Shown here: in pieces, positions 47,791-57,626 of the stretch
Numbering within the stretch: position 1 is the first letter of the stretch
How the letters are laid out: every line of letters begins with the position of its first letter
Assembly: GCF_000383575.1 (NCBI RefSeq)
Contig: NZ_KB911579.1
Span: forward strand, 685,707-749,706
Direction: 5' to 3'
Source: Salinispora oceanensis
Lineage (GTDB): Bacteria > Actinomycetota > Actinomycetes > Mycobacteriales > Micromonosporaceae
DNA length: 64,000 nt
Notes under the pieces: model-generated
What the model was told of the DNA's origin: nothing
Databases searched by the model: none
The model's input: the letters and a program-made list of their open reading frames with translations, nothing else
Translations under genes and position numbers: made by a program

Positions 47791-48489
47791 TCAGAGCGCG
47801 CCTAACTCCCCGTCCGCCGGCGGACGTCCACGTGCCGGCGCGTACCGCGGGACATACTCCTGACCGGTGAGCTTCTGGATCTCGCCCATCACCTCATCGG
47901 TCATGACCCGCAGCGAGGTACGGTCGTCCGACCGCCCGGTGAAGTCCAACGGTTTGCCGAACCGAACGGTGATCCGCCCGGTGAAGGGGCGAGGCATCCG
48001 CGCACCGATCGGCTGCACCTTGTCGGTGCCGATCATGCCGACCGGGATGATCGGCACACCCGCCGCCACCGCCAGCCGGACCGCGCCGGTGCGTCCACGG
48101 TAGAGCCGCCCGTCCGGGGAGCGCGTCCCCTCCGGGTAGACGACGACGAGGTCGCCGGCGCGGAGCGCGGGGATCGCCGCATCGAACGCCGACAGCGCCG
48201 CGCGCCCGCCGCCGCGCTCAACCGGGATGGCGCCGAGACCGGTGAGCACGAACTTGGAGAATCGCCCTTTCAGACCGGTGCCCTTGAAGTACTCGGACTT
48301 GGCCCAGAAGGCCAGGTGCCGGGGGACGGTCGTGCCGAGGAAGAGCTCGTCGGCGACCGAGAGGTGGTTGCCGGCGAAGATTGCGCCGCCGGTCTCCGGC
48401 ACGTACTCCAGCCCTTCCACGGTCGGACGGAAGCCCAACCGAAGCGCGGGCGCCAAGGTGAGCTTGCCGATGGTGTAGAGCAGCGGCAC
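47791..48489 (-). CDS. Lysophospholipid (1-acylglycerol-3-phosphate) acyltransferase
   Basis: Membrane-associated acyltransferase of 232 residues that makes phosphatidic acid or remodels phospholipids. The catalytic HX4D motif is His42-Asp47 in NHLSVAD, and the substrate motif is YPEGTRS near 118-124. The GTG start has GGAGG 4 bases upstream. It lies 190 bp downstream of ileS on the same strand, so it probably has its own promoter. Annotation as PlsC is standard for the family; the acceptor lipid is not shown. Confidence 0.93.
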   Translation of the reverse strand: MPLLYTIGKLTLAPALRLGFRPTVEGLEYVPETGGAIFAGNHLSVADELFLGTTVPRHLAFWAKSEYFKGTGLKGRFSKFVLTGLGAIPVERGGGRAALSAFDAAIPALRAGDLVVVYPEGTRSPDGRLYRGRTGAVRLAVAAGVPIIPVGMIGTDKVQPIGARMPRPFTGRITVRFGKPLDFTGRSDDRTSLRVMTDEVMGEIQKLTGQEYVPRYAPARGRPPADGELGAL

Positions 48490-48679
48490 TGGTCCTCCGG
48501 CAGTTCGAGTACGGGTACAGGGGCGGTGTCACGGTAGCGGACCCCCACCAGGCACCCCGCGCGAGGTGCAGCGGGTCCGCTGACCGAGTGACTGAATTTA
48601 AGATCAACTTGAGGGGGTGGGGTGAGGAAGGACACGCTCGCACCGTCGCCGGCGTCGGCCGGGCCCTTCCGCGCCTCTT

Positions 48680-51600
48680 CTAAACCCGACGGACGGTCAC
48701 CGCAACCTGCTCACCGTCGCCCACCTCACCGGTGAACCCCGCCAGTCCCGGGCTGAGCTCCACCGAATCGGCCAGCACCTCCCGGGCCACCATCTCGCGG
48801 TACGCGGAGACCGCCGCCCACACCTGCTCGGAAGCGGCGAGCGCGACCACGATCCGCTCCGAGACGTCCAGGTCGGCGTCCCGGCGGGCCTGCTGCACCA
48901 CCCGGATCACATCCCGGGCCAGCCCCTCCGCGGCCAGCTCCGGAGTGACCTCCGTGTCCAGGACAACCACGCCCTCACCGCCGGGCAGCGGCGCCGACTG
49001 CTCAGCGTCGGCGGCGACCAGCCGCAGCTCGTACTCGCCCTCGGCGAGAGTGACTCCGGCGGCGACCGGCGCGCCGTTGACCAGCTCCCACTCGCCGGCC
49101 TTGACCGCCCTGATCACCTGCTGGACCGCCTTACCGACCCGCGGGCCAAGCACCCGGGGCACCACTGTCAACACCTGCTCGCAGTAGCTGCCCAGCTCGT
49201 CGGTGAACTCGACCCGCTTCACGTTGACCTCGTCGGCGACCAGGTCGGCGAAGGGCCGCAGCGCGGCGGCGGCCGGCGTGGCGACGGTCAACACCGACAG
49301 CGGCAGCCGCACCCGCAGTCCCCGCGCCTTACGCAACGACAACGCCGCTGAGGCGACCCCCCGCACGGCGTCCATCGCGGCGACCAGGTCATGGTCGGCG
49401 GGGAACTCCTCCGCCGCCGGCCAGTCGGTCAGGTGCACCGAACGCTCACCGGTCAGGCCCCGCCAGATCTCCTCGGCCGTCAGCGGTGCCAGCGGCGCGA
49501 CCACCCGGCAGAGCGTCTCCAACACCGTCCACAAGGTGCCGAAAGCGTCCTCGTCGCCGGACCAGAACCGGTCCCGCGAACGGCGTACGTACCAGTTGGT
49601 CAACGCATCCAGGTAGGACCGAACGGTGGCGCAGGCACCGGAGATGTCGTACCCGTCCAGCTGCGCCTGCACCGTCGACACCAGCTCGTTCGACTTCGCC
49701 AGCACGTACCGGTCCAGCAGGTGCGCCGAGGTGGTGCTCCGCCGGGCCTGACGCCCGTCGGCGTTGGCGTAGAGCGAGAAGAAATACCAGACGTTCCAGA
49801 GCGGCAGCAACACCTGCCGGACCGCATCCCGGATGCCGGCCTCGTGCACCGCCATGTCACCACCGCGCAGCACCGGGGAGGACATCAGCATCCAGCGCAT
49901 CGCGTCCGAGCCGTACGTGTCAAAGATGTGATAAACATCCGGGTAGTTGCGCAGGCTCTTGGACATCTTGCGCCCATCCGACCCGAGCAGGATGCCGTGA
50001 CTCAGACAGTTACGGAAGGCGGGCCGGTCGAACAGCGCCGTGGCGAGCACGTGCATCGTGTAGAACCAGCCGCGGGTCTGCCCGATGTACTCGACAATGA
50101 AGTCACCCGGGTAGTGGGACTCAAACCAGTCGGCGTTCTCGAACGGGTAGTGCACCTGGGCGAACGGCATCGCACCGGACTCGAACCAGCAGTCCAGCAC
50201 CTCCGGGACCCGGCGCATCATGGACTTCCCGGTCGGGTCGTCCGGGTTGGGGCGGACCAGCTCGTCCACCGCCGGCCGGTGCAGGTCGGTTAGGCGTACG
50301 CCGAAGTCCCGCTCCAGTTCGGCGAGGGAGCCGTAGACATCCACCCGCGGATAGGCCGGGTTGTCGGATCTCCACACCGGGATCGGCGAGCCCCAGAACC
50401 GGTTCCGGCTGATCGACCAGTCCCGGGCGTTGGCCAGCCACTTGCCGAACGAGCCCTCCTTGATGTGCCCCGGAGTCCAGTTGATCTGCTGGTTGAGCTC
50501 GACCATCCGATCCTTGAACCGGGTCACCGCGACGAACCAGGACGACACCGCCTTGTAGACCAGCGGGGTGTCGCAGCGCCAACAGTGTGGGTACGCGTGG
50601 GTGTAGGTGTCCTGCCGGAGCACCACGCCCCGTTCCTTCAGCTCTCGGATCACCGGCTTGTTGACGTCGAAGACCTGCTCCCCCTGGTACGGCGGGACCA
50701 GCGCGGTGAACCGGGTCCGCTCGTCCACCGTGACGACGGTCGGGATGCCAGCGGCATTACAGGTGTTCTGGTCGTCCTCGCCGAACGCCGGCGCCAGGTG
50801 CACGATCCCGGTGCCGTCCTCGGTGGTCACGAAGTCCGCGCCGAGCACCTGGTACGCGTGCTCACCCGCCGGCTCGACCAGGAAGTCGTACAGCGGGGTG
50901 TACCGGCGCCCGACCAGGTCCCGGCCGTACACGGTGCCGACCTGCTGGTACCCCTCCAGCTCCTTGGCGTACGCGGCAACGCGGGCGGCGCCCAGGACGT
51001 AGCGCTGCCCGTCCCGCTCCAACACCGCGTACTCGATGTCCGGGCCGACGGCGAGCGCCAGGTTGGACGGCAACGTCCACGGCGTGGTGGTCCAGACCCC
51101 CAGCGCGACGGCGCCACGCAGCAGCTCCGGCGCGCTGGAGTCCGGGGTGAGCGTCAACCACACGCTGAGCGTCGGGTCGTGCCGATCCCGGTAGACGTCA
51201 TCCATCCGGGTCTCGGTGTTCGACAGCGGCGTCTCACACCGCCAGCAGTAGGCGAGCACCCGGAAACCCTCGTAGACCAGGCCCTTGTCGTGCAGGCTCT
51301 TGAAGGCCCACAGGACGCTCTCCATGTAGTCCAGGTCCAGCGTCTTGTAGTCACTGGAGAAGTCCACCCAACGGGCCTGACGGGTGACGTAGCGCTCCCA
51401 GTCCTGGGTGAACTCCAGCACCGAACTCCGGCAGGCCTCGTTGAACCGGTCCACTCCCAGGTCGAGGATCTCCGCCTTGCTGGTGATCCCGAGCTGCTTC
51501 TCGGCGACCACCTCGGCGGGCAGTCCGTGACAGTCCCAGCCGAACCGACGCTCCACCCGCCGGCCACGCATGGTCTGGTAGCGCGGCACCACGTCCTTGA

Positions 51601-51859
51601 CGTAGCCGGTGAAGAGGTGGCCATAGTGCGGCAGACCGTTGGCGAACGGCGGACCGTCGTAGAAGACGTACTCGTTGTCGGCGGGGGCTCCGTCGGCGAC
51701 GACGCCGTCCACCGATCGGCGGGAGGCCGGCCGGGCCTCCACGGAGGCCTCGAAGGTCTTGTCGGCCGTCCAGTGCTCCAGGACCCGGCGCTCGATCGCG
51801 GGCAGGTCCGGGCTCGCGGGGACTCCGGTCGCGGTCGGGTCATGCAACGGATAGGCCAT
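48680..51859 (-). CDS. ileS: Isoleucyl-tRNA synthetase, type 2 (eukaryote-like)
   Basis: Charges tRNA-Ile. The 1059-residue protein has the class I motif PHYGH at 77-81 and KMSKS near 625, with [11 protein letters not shown] and an editing domain between. The HYGH form and the FGWDCHGLP context match the type 2 (eukaryotic-like) enzymes, which have low affinity for mupirocin. The anticodon-binding and C-terminal DUF5915-like domains follow. Expression is controlled by a T-box leader with specifier ATC. The ATG at 51859 is preceded by AAGGAG within the sequestered leader. Confidence 0.95.
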   Translation of the reverse strand: MAYPLHDPTATGVPASPDLPAIERRVLEHWTADKTFEASVEARPASRRSVDGVVADGAPADNEYVFYDGPPFANGLPHYGHLFTGYVKDVVPRYQTMRGRRVERRFGWDCHGLPAEVVAEKQLGITSKAEILDLGVDRFNEACRSSVLEFTQDWERYVTRQARWVDFSSDYKTLDLDYMESVLWAFKSLHDKGLVYEGFRVLAYCWRCETPLSNTETRMDDVYRDRHDPTLSVWLTLTPDSSAPELLRGAVALGVWTTTPWTLPSNLALAVGPDIEYAVLERDGQRYVLGAARVAAYAKELEGYQQVGTVYGRDLVGRRYTPLYDFLVEPAGEHAYQVLGADFVTTEDGTGIVHLAPAFGEDDQNTCNAAGIPTVVTVDERTRFTALVPPYQGEQVFDVNKPVIRELKERGVVLRQDTYTHAYPHCWRCDTPLVYKAVSSWFVAVTRFKDRMVELNQQINWTPGHIKEGSFGKWLANARDWSISRNRFWGSPIPVWRSDNPAYPRVDVYGSLAELERDFGVRLTDLHRPAVDELVRPNPDDPTGKSMMRRVPEVLDCWFESGAMPFAQVHYPFENADWFESHYPGDFIVEYIGQTRGWFYTMHVLATALFDRPAFRNCLSHGILLGSDGRKMSKSLRNYPDVYHIFDTYGSDAMRWMLMSSPVLRGGDMAVHEAGIRDAVRQVLLPLWNVWYFFSLYANADGRQARRSTTSAHLLDRYVLAKSNELVSTVQAQLDGYDISGACATVRSYLDALTNWYVRRSRDRFWSGDEDAFGTLWTVLETLCRVVAPLAPLTAEEIWRGLTGERSVHLTDWPAAEEFPADHDLVAAMDAVRGVASAALSLRKARGLRVRLPLSVLTVATPAAAALRPFADLVADEVNVKRVEFTDELGSYCEQVLTVVPRVLGPRVGKAVQQVIRAVKAGEWELVNGAPVAAGVTLAEGEYELRLVAADAEQSAPLPGGEGVVVLDTEVTPELAAEGLARDVIRVVQQARRDADLDVSERIVVALAASEQVWAAVSAYREMVAREVLADSVELSPGLAGFTGEVGDGEQVAVTVRRV

Positions 51860-51872
51860 CGGGGCGTCGCGC

Positions 51873-51907
51873 TCCTTCGCAGCTCACTCTTCGTGGGTCT
51901 GCGAGGA
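51873..51907 (-). promoter_or_regulatory. Shine-Dalgarno sequestrator hairpin of the ileS leader
   Basis: On the minus strand TCCTCGCAG pairs with CTGCGAAGGA (one bulged A), burying the AAGGAG that precedes the ileS ATG. This is the expected OFF structure of a translational T-box. Confidence 0.65.
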
Positions 51908-51944
51908 CGAACCCGCTCCGGACGCCGTCGGCGTGCCGGGGCCG

Positions 51945-52080
51945 GGCCCGCGGTACCACCCCGCTTGGCGGCCAGGATCGACCGCCCGCTCGTTGGCCGG
52001 CTGTGACGGGCCGGGCCCGTCCGGTTCTACTCGGGCGCGGAGGCCCTTTCTTCCGGAGGCTCACCGGTGATAGCCGGGTC
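51945..52080 (-). promoter_or_regulatory. T-box riboswitch of ileS, ultrashort stem I, specifier ATC
   Basis: The diagnostic T-box sequence GGTGGTACCGCGG lies at 51948-51960. Upstream, GGCT and AGCC close a short stem I whose loop presents ATC (52069-52071), an Ile codon, followed by ACCGGTGAGCC. This matches the actinobacterial translational T-boxes with ultrashort stem I. Uncharged tRNA-Ile should open the downstream Shine-Dalgarno hairpin and increase ileS translation. Confidence 0.93.
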
Positions 52081-52195
52081 GTCGCCGTGTGGTCGCCAAC
52101 CCTACCCGACCCCAGGCAGAGATCGCCGCCCACTTCCCCACCGCCGAACCAGCCGATCATGAAGCTCCGACCAGCTCCATGATCGGCCGGCGTGG

Positions 52196-53755
52196 TCATC
52201 GCGGAGCGGGAAGCGTGATGCTCCAGAGCGAGTTGCCGGCGCGGTCCCGCAGGTGGACCGTGCAGGCGCCGCTGTCGGCGTCGATACGCACCTCGCCGAA
52301 GTGCTGGAAGCCCACCGCGGGGCTGGTGTTCGCGCTGGGCGGCGCATTGACGAAAACCGCCTGCGGGCCGAACGTGCCATCCAGCTGGTTGGGGCCGAAG
52401 GCGCCGGCGTGCGCCGGGCCGGAGACGAACTCCCAGAACGGCGTGAAGTCGCCGATCGCCGCCCGGGCGGGGTCATAGTGGTGGGCGGCGGTGTAGTGGA
52501 CATCGGCGGTGAGGAAGAAGATACCGGTCACCCCGGCGCGATGGGCCGCCCGGAGCACCTCGGCGAACTCCAGCTCCCGGCCCGCCGGTGCCCCCGGGTC
52601 GCCCTGCGCCACGCCCTCCTGGGCCGAACCGTCCGGCACCACCAACCCGAGCGGCAGGTCGGCCGCGATCACCTTCCACGTCGCCCGGGAACGGCTCAAT
52701 TCGCGAATCAGCCACTCCCGCTGCTCCCGGCCGAGCAGCCCCCGGTCCGGGTCCGGGTAGGTGTTCCCGTCGTTCGGGTCCTTGTGCGTACGCATGTCCA
52801 GCACGAAGACGTCCAACAACGGCCCGTACGCCAGCCGCCGGTAGCGGGGGCCCCGGATCGGGGTGGGCAGCCACTCGTCGAACGCCTGCCGGGCGCGGGC
52901 GGCGAGCACGTCAACCCGCTTTTCCGTGTAGCGGTCATCGGCCAGTACCTCGCCCGGGTACCAGTTGTTCGTCACCTCGTGGTCGTCCCACTGGTTGACC
53001 TGGGGCACCTCGGCCGCGAACGCCCGCAGGTGCTCGTCGAGCAGGTTGTACGCGTACTGCCCCCGGAACTCCGCCAGGGTCTCGGCCACCTTGCTCTTCT
53101 CCGGGGTGACGAGGTTGCGCCAGACCCGCCCGTCCGGCAGCGACACCGTCTCGGTCAACGGGTTGTCGGCGTACACCGTGTCACCGCTACAGAGGAAGAA
53201 GTCGGGTTCGGCGGCGCGCATGGCGGCGAAGATGGACATTCCGCCGAAGTCAGGGGCGATGCCCCAGCCCTGCCCAGCGATATCTGCGGTCCAGACAAAC
53301 CGGATGTCGCGCCGCGGGCGTGGACCGGGGGCGGTCCGCAGCGAGCCGGTCAGCGGCTCACTGCACAACCCTGGCCGGTCCAGGCTCTCTGCCCGGACCC
53401 GGTAGTGCCAGCGCTCACCGGCGGGCAGCCCGCGCAGTCGTACCTTCCCGGTGAAGTCCCCGGCCGGATCCAGGACCGGCCCGCGCAGCCGCCGGGCGTC
53501 CCGCAGGTCCGGCCGGCGGCTGACCTCCACCAGCATCCGGCTGGGTCGATCAGCCCGGGTCCACACCACCGCTGACTCGGCGGAGACGTCGCCGCTCTGC
53601 ACCCCGTGCGTCAGAACAGGACGACCGGCTGGGCGCCAACCCGCGGTTACGGGCCCGGCGATGCCGCCGACACCCCCCAGGAGCGCTCCGCCAGCGGCTC
53701 CCGCACCCACGGCAAGGCCGGTCCGCAGAAGCGTACGTCGATCGAACTCGGTCAT
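52196..53755 (-). CDS. phoD: Alkaline phosphatase D family protein, Tat-exported
   Basis: A 519-residue secreted phosphodiesterase or phosphatase. The N-terminus FDRRTLLRTG with a following Ala/Gly-rich stretch is a twin-arginine signal. The PhoD N-terminal domain (THGVQSGDVSAESAVVWTRA) precedes the metallophosphatase core with WTADIAG, CSGDTVYADNP and WDDHEVTNNW as metal ligands. C-terminal segments FFLTADVHYTA and WEFVSGPAHAG follow. It likely scavenges phosphate from lipids, teichoic acids or nucleic acids outside the cell. It is transcribed between ndk and the ileS leader. Confidence 0.92.
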   Translation of the reverse strand: MTEFDRRTLLRTGLAVGAGAAGGALLGGVGGIAGPVTAGWRPAGRPVLTHGVQSGDVSAESAVVWTRADRPSRMLVEVSRRPDLRDARRLRGPVLDPAGDFTGKVRLRGLPAGERWHYRVRAESLDRPGLCSEPLTGSLRTAPGPRPRRDIRFVWTADIAGQGWGIAPDFGGMSIFAAMRAAEPDFFLCSGDTVYADNPLTETVSLPDGRVWRNLVTPEKSKVAETLAEFRGQYAYNLLDEHLRAFAAEVPQVNQWDDHEVTNNWYPGEVLADDRYTEKRVDVLAARARQAFDEWLPTPIRGPRYRRLAYGPLLDVFVLDMRTHKDPNDGNTYPDPDRGLLGREQREWLIRELSRSRATWKVIAADLPLGLVVPDGSAQEGVAQGDPGAPAGRELEFAEVLRAAHRAGVTGIFFLTADVHYTAAHHYDPARAAIGDFTPFWEFVSGPAHAGAFGPNQLDGTFGPQAVFVNAPPSANTSPAVGFQHFGEVRIDADSGACTVHLRDRAGNSLWSITLPAPR

Positions 53756-53913
53756 GGTTCCTCCCGGATCGGGGACTTACCCCGCCGGTCTATCGAACCG
53801 ACATGACCTTTCCCCGCGGCCTGGGTGACCAACCCGGGAACAACCGATGACCGACCGCGACGCGGGCCCGGCAGCACCCCGCACCGCGGGCGGTAACGCG
53901 TGGGCCGCGGTCC

Positions 53914-54339
53914 TCAGGCCAGCTCCGGGAACCAGAGCCCAATCTCGCGCTTCGCGCTGTCGACGGAGTCGGAGGCGTGCACCAGGTTCTCCCGGTTCGA
54001 CAGCGACAGGTCGCCCCGGATGGTGCCGGCCGCGGCCCGCCGACCGTCGGTGGCGCCGATCATGCCACGCACCACCTCGATGACCTGGTCGCCCGAGAGC
54101 ACGAGCGCGACCAGCGGGCCACTGGTCATGAAGGCCTTCAGCGGCGGGTAGAAGGGCTTGTCGACGTGCTCGGCGTAGTGCTGATCGGCGAAGTCCTCGT
54201 CCAGTGTCCGCTGCACCATCGCGTCCAGCCGCAGGCCCTTACCCTCGAATCGGGAGATAATCTCGCCGACCAGCCCACGGCGAACCGCGTCGGGCTTGAT
54301 CAATACGAGCGTACGCTCCTCCGGACTACTGCTGGACAC
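53914..54339 (-). CDS. ndk: Nucleoside diphosphate kinase
   Basis: Balances nucleoside triphosphate pools. The 141 residues include the start of the core EERTLVLIKPDAVRRGLVGE and the active-site His121 in ENLVHASD. GTG 54339 is fixed by AGGAGG 6 bases upstream; a longer upstream frame is rejected. Divergent from the VOC-domain protein by 141 bp. Confidence 0.96.
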   Translation of the reverse strand: MSSSSPEERTLVLIKPDAVRRGLVGEIISRFEGKGLRLDAMVQRTLDEDFADQHYAEHVDKPFYPPLKAFMTSGPLVALVLSGDQVIEVVRGMIGATDGRRAAAGTIRGDLSLSNRENLVHASDSVDSAKREIGLWFPELA

Positions 54340-54480
54340 GCTGTTCCTCCTGTACACCGAAGGCGACTGGGCTGGGTACGGTCAGCGTATCGGCCCGGTC
54401 TCGGCGCCGGCGCGGCGGTCGGTCCTTCCCCTGGCGGCCGAGCCGGCCTAGCCTGACCCCTACCCCCCAGGAGGTCCACA

Positions 54481-55815
54481 GTGGCGAATGGCGGTAGCCG
54501 CCCGATCGCGCCGGTCCGCAAACTGGTCGGCGCGGCGCTGGGCACGGTCGCTACGTTCGTGGTCTTGTTCGGTCTGGGTATGCCGAGTTGGTCGATCGTG
54601 GCGCTCGGCGGAGCCATCCTGGTGCTGGCCCTCGCTCTCGCCACGGTTCGGGCCGGTGGGCGCACCTGGGTCATCGGTGAAGGGACCGTGCACACCGTCT
54701 CCGAGCCGCCAACCCAGTACGCGTTCGGCCGGTGCGAGTTACAGCTCTTCATCGACGCACCCGGGCTACCACCACGATCTAAAAAGATCATCGAACCGCG
54801 GGTGCCCGTCGCCAAGTGGCCGGCGCCGGGCCAGACCCTACCGATCCGGGTGGCGCTCGACGACCAGCGGCACGTTCGCGTTCTCTGGGACGAGGTGCTG
54901 ACCCACACCGAAGCCGCGCGGGTCAGCGGGGCGGACCTGCCCCCGCACCACTCCGACCCGGACCTACCGGTAGAGGAGCTCCTGATCCAGCAGGAGGCAC
55001 CGCCGTGGGCCGGCCGGGCTGCCGACGACGAGTTCCGGGACCCGTACGGCGACCCGGTCCCGCCACCGACCGAGCCCAGCACGGTCGTCGTACACCAGGT
55101 CCCCGGCGGCCCAACGGTTCTCGACGGGGAACTGGTCAACCCGCCCGCCCCGGGCGACCTACCGCGCCGCGCCGCGCCGAGCCCCCGGCCCCCCGCCGAA
55201 GAACGATTCGACCCGGCGGCCGAGGCAGCACCGTTCCAGGCGGCAGCATTCGAGGCCACCTCCGCCGCCACGCCAGCTCGACCGACCGCCGAAGAGGCCG
55301 GAGGGGCTGCCGACGCGTTCCGGGTACCCGCCCCGGCGGACCCGGTCGACCTGCCCTTGGACGACCCGCTGCCGCCATACGCCGAGGAACCGGTGATCCC
55401 GGACCTGGACGAGGCGATCTTCGGGGAGCCCGCCGGCGACCCACCGATCGCCGGGGTGGGATTCACCTTGCTCGTCACCGACCTGGCCCGGTCGCTCACC
55501 TTCTACCGGGAGCTTGGCTTCACCGAAGTTGACCGGGGCTCCGGTAACGCGGTGCTCGCCTCCGGGGCGACCCGCCTGGTGCTCCGGGAGGCCACCGAGG
55601 CCGTCCCGATCAGCCGTCGGCTCGTGCATGTCAACCTTGAGGTTGACGACATCGAAGACGCGTACGCGCGGCTGCGCGAATCCGGCGTCCGCTTCACCTA
55701 TCCGCCCCGGGTTGTCAACCGCGGGTCGAAGCTGGAGGTGTGGGCGGCCGCCTTCCGCGACCCGGACGGGCACGGCATCGCCCTCACCCAGTGGCGGGAA
55801 CGCGCCGAAGCCTGA
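54481..55815 (+). CDS. Membrane protein with C-terminal VOC (glyoxalase/dioxygenase-like) domain
   Basis: A 444-residue chimaeric protein. Residues 10-60 hold two hydrophobic helices, and 60-170 form a soluble domain with conserved KWPAPGQTLPIRVA. A Pro/Ala/Glu-rich linker to about 325 joins a C-terminal VOC domain. That domain (GFTLLVTDLARSLTFYRELG, VHVNLEVDDIEDAYARL, FRDPDGHGIALTQW) has a likely metal or ligand pocket. GTG 54481 has AGGAGG at good spacing. The fusion suggests a membrane-tethered sensor or binding protein; the ligand is unknown. Confidence 0.8.
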   Translation: MANGGSRPIAPVRKLVGAALGTVATFVVLFGLGMPSWSIVALGGAILVLALALATVRAGGRTWVIGEGTVHTVSEPPTQYAFGRCELQLFIDAPGLPPRSKKIIEPRVPVAKWPAPGQTLPIRVALDDQRHVRVLWDEVLTHTEAARVSGADLPPHHSDPDLPVEELLIQQEAPPWAGRAADDEFRDPYGDPVPPPTEPSTVVVHQVPGGPTVLDGELVNPPAPGDLPRRAAPSPRPPAEERFDPAAEAAPFQAAAFEATSAATPARPTAEEAGGAADAFRVPAPADPVDLPLDDPLPPYAEEPVIPDLDEAIFGEPAGDPPIAGVGFTLLVTDLARSLTFYRELGFTEVDRGSGNAVLASGATRLVLREATEAVPISRRLVHVNLEVDDIEDAYARLRESGVRFTYPPRVVNRGSKLEVWAAAFRDPDGHGIALTQWRERAEA

Positions 55816-55824
55816 GGGGGTCGG

Positions 55825-56295
55825 TCAGCCGAGGATCACCCGCCGCACGTGCAGGGCGTACGCCCACACCAACGCGAAGATGACCCCGAGCACCAGCAGC
55901 GACCAGTGCAACGCACCGGCGAGCAGCAACGCGCCCTGCAGAACGATCCCCGCCGACCAGGCCCAGGCACGACGGATCACTCCGGCCAGCAGCACCGCCA
56001 CCACCGCCAGCGCCACCACAGCCGCGATCGCGGCAGCACTCAGCCCGCCGTCGACCACCCGCATCGGCTGGATGGCCAGCACCAGGACCAGGGCCTCCAG
56101 GCTCAGGAGCCCGGCACCGAGACCGGCCACCGCCCGCTGCGGATTACGCAACCCGGAGCGGCGCGGCGGCACCCCCGAGCCCTTCGACAGCCCGGCCGCC
56201 GGCTCCGACCCCGGGGACAGCCCGGTCGCCGGTCCTGAGCCCTTCGGCAGCCCGGCCGCCGGCCCCGAGCCGGTTGGACGCCCGGCGGCGGTCAT
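55825..56295 (-). CDS. DUF4233 membrane protein downstream of folC
   Basis: A 156-residue membrane protein typical of the position after folC in actinobacteria. Three or four hydrophobic helices start at about residue 55, including ALVLVLAIQPMRVVDGG. The N-terminal 40 residues are a GSGPAAGLPK-type repeat from a 30-bp tandem repeat. The ATG overlaps the folC stop (ATGA). Function is unknown. Confidence 0.85.
   Translation of the reverse strand: MTAAGRPTGSGPAAGLPKGSGPATGLSPGSEPAAGLSKGSGVPPRRSGLRNPQRAVAGLGAGLLSLEALVLVLAIQPMRVVDGGLSAAAIAAVVALAVVAVLLAGVIRRAWAWSAGIVLQGALLLAGALHWSLLVLGVIFALVWAYALHVRRVILG
56175..56290. repeat. 30-bp tandem repeat encoding a 10-residue N-terminal repeat
   Basis: Three 30-bp units at 56175-56204, 56205-56234 and 56235-56264, and a partial fourth, containing CAGCCCGG(C/T)CGCCGG. 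They encode repeats of the GSGPAAGLPK pattern at the start of the DUF4233 protein. Confidence 0.85.
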
Positions 56296-57626
56296 CGCTT
56301 CAGCAGCCGGCGGGCGTCGGCCACGGTCACCACCGAACCGGTGACGAGTACGCCGATCCCGGCCAGCTCACCCGGGACATCCTGCTCGGCCAGCGCCACC
56401 GCCGCCTCAATGGCGTCCGGCATCTGCTCCGCCACCACCACTCGATCTGGGCCGAAGACATCGACGGCGAGCGTCGCCAACTCCCGGGTCGGCATCGCCC
56501 GCGGCGAACTGTTGCGGGTGACCACCAACTGGTCAACCACCGGTTCCAGCAGTTCGAGCAGACCGAACGCGTCCTTGTCACCGAGGACGCCGAGGACGGC
56601 TACCAGTTTGCTGAACGCGAACTCCTCCTGCAGCGCGGTGACCGTGGCCGCCATGCCCTGCGGGTTGTGCGCGCCGTCGAGCAGTACGGTCGGCGCGGTA
56701 CGGACCCGCTCCAACCGCCCCGGCGAGCTCACCGCGGCGAACCCCTCCCGGACCGTCTCGACGTCCAGTTGGCGGCGGGCCCCCGCGCCGAGGAAGGCCT
56801 CCACGGCCGCGAGCGCCACGGCGGCGTTCTGCGCCTGGTGGGCACCGTGCAACGGGACGAAGAGCTCCTCGTACTGCCCGCCGAGCCCCTGCAGGGTGAG
56901 TACCTGGCCACCAACCGCGACGGCCCGACGCAGCACGCCAAACTCGGCGCCCTCTCGGGCGATCGTCGCGCCGACCTCGGCGCAGCGCTCGAGCACCGGA
57001 CGCGCCGCCTCCTCCTCCTGCCCGGCCGAGATCACCGTCGCGCCCTTGTGAATGATGCCCGCCTTGTGCAGCGCGATGTCGGCGATCGTGTCGCCGAGCC
57101 ATTCGGTGTGGTCGAGCCCGATCGGGGTTAACACCGTGACGCCGGCCTGAAGGACGTTGGTCGAGTCCTCCGCCCCACCGAGGCCCACCTCGACGACGGC
57201 GACATCCACCGGTGCGTCGGCGAAGGTGGCGAACGCCAGCGCCGTGGTCAGGTCGAAGTAGGTCAGGGGCTCCGCGGAGCGCTGGTCAACGAGTCGGGCC
57301 AGCGGCGCCACCTCGCGGTAGGTGTTGACGAACCGCTGTTCGTCAACCGGCTCACCGTCCAGGCTGATCCGCTCGCGAACGGTCTCCAGGTGTGGGCTGG
57401 TGTACCGCCCGGTACGCAGCCCGAACGCCCGCAGCAGCGAGTCGATCATCCGGGCTGTCGAGGTCTTTCCGTTGGTGCCGGTGAGGTGGATCGACGGGTA
57501 CGCCCGCTGTGGGCTCCCGAGCAGGTCCAGCAACATCTCGATGCGGTCCAGCTCGAAGACCATCCGGGTGAACCCCCGAGTGGCGAGTTCCGCCTCGACG
57601 GCAGCGAAGTCAGTCTGCTCGGTCAC
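56292..57626 (-). CDS. folC: Folylpolyglutamate/dihydrofolate synthase
   Basis: Adds glutamate to folates (and may form dihydrofolate). The 444-residue Mur-ligase-fold protein has the ATP loop GTNGKTST at 50-57, the Mg2+ segment VVEVGLGG, and the later [10 protein letters not shown] motif. The start overlaps the valS stop by 4 bp, and DUF4233 overlaps its own stop, so valS-folC-DUF4233 are translated together. Confidence 0.95.
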   Translation of the reverse strand: MTEQTDFAAVEAELATRGFTRMVFELDRIEMLLDLLGSPQRAYPSIHLTGTNGKTSTARMIDSLLRAFGLRTGRYTSPHLETVRERISLDGEPVDEQRFVNTYREVAPLARLVDQRSAEPLTYFDLTTALAFATFADAPVDVAVVEVGLGGAEDSTNVLQAGVTVLTPIGLDHTEWLGDTIADIALHKAGIIHKGATVISAGQEEEAARPVLERCAEVGATIAREGAEFGVLRRAVAVGGQVLTLQGLGGQYEELFVPLHGAHQAQNAAVALAAVEAFLGAGARRQLDVETVREGFAAVSSPGRLERVRTAPTVLLDGAHNPQGMAATVTALQEEFAFSKLVAVLGVLGDKDAFGLLELLEPVVDQLVVTRNSSPRAMPTRELATLAVDVFGPDRVVVAEQMPDAIEAAVALAEQDVPGELAGIGVLVTGSVVTVADARRLLKR

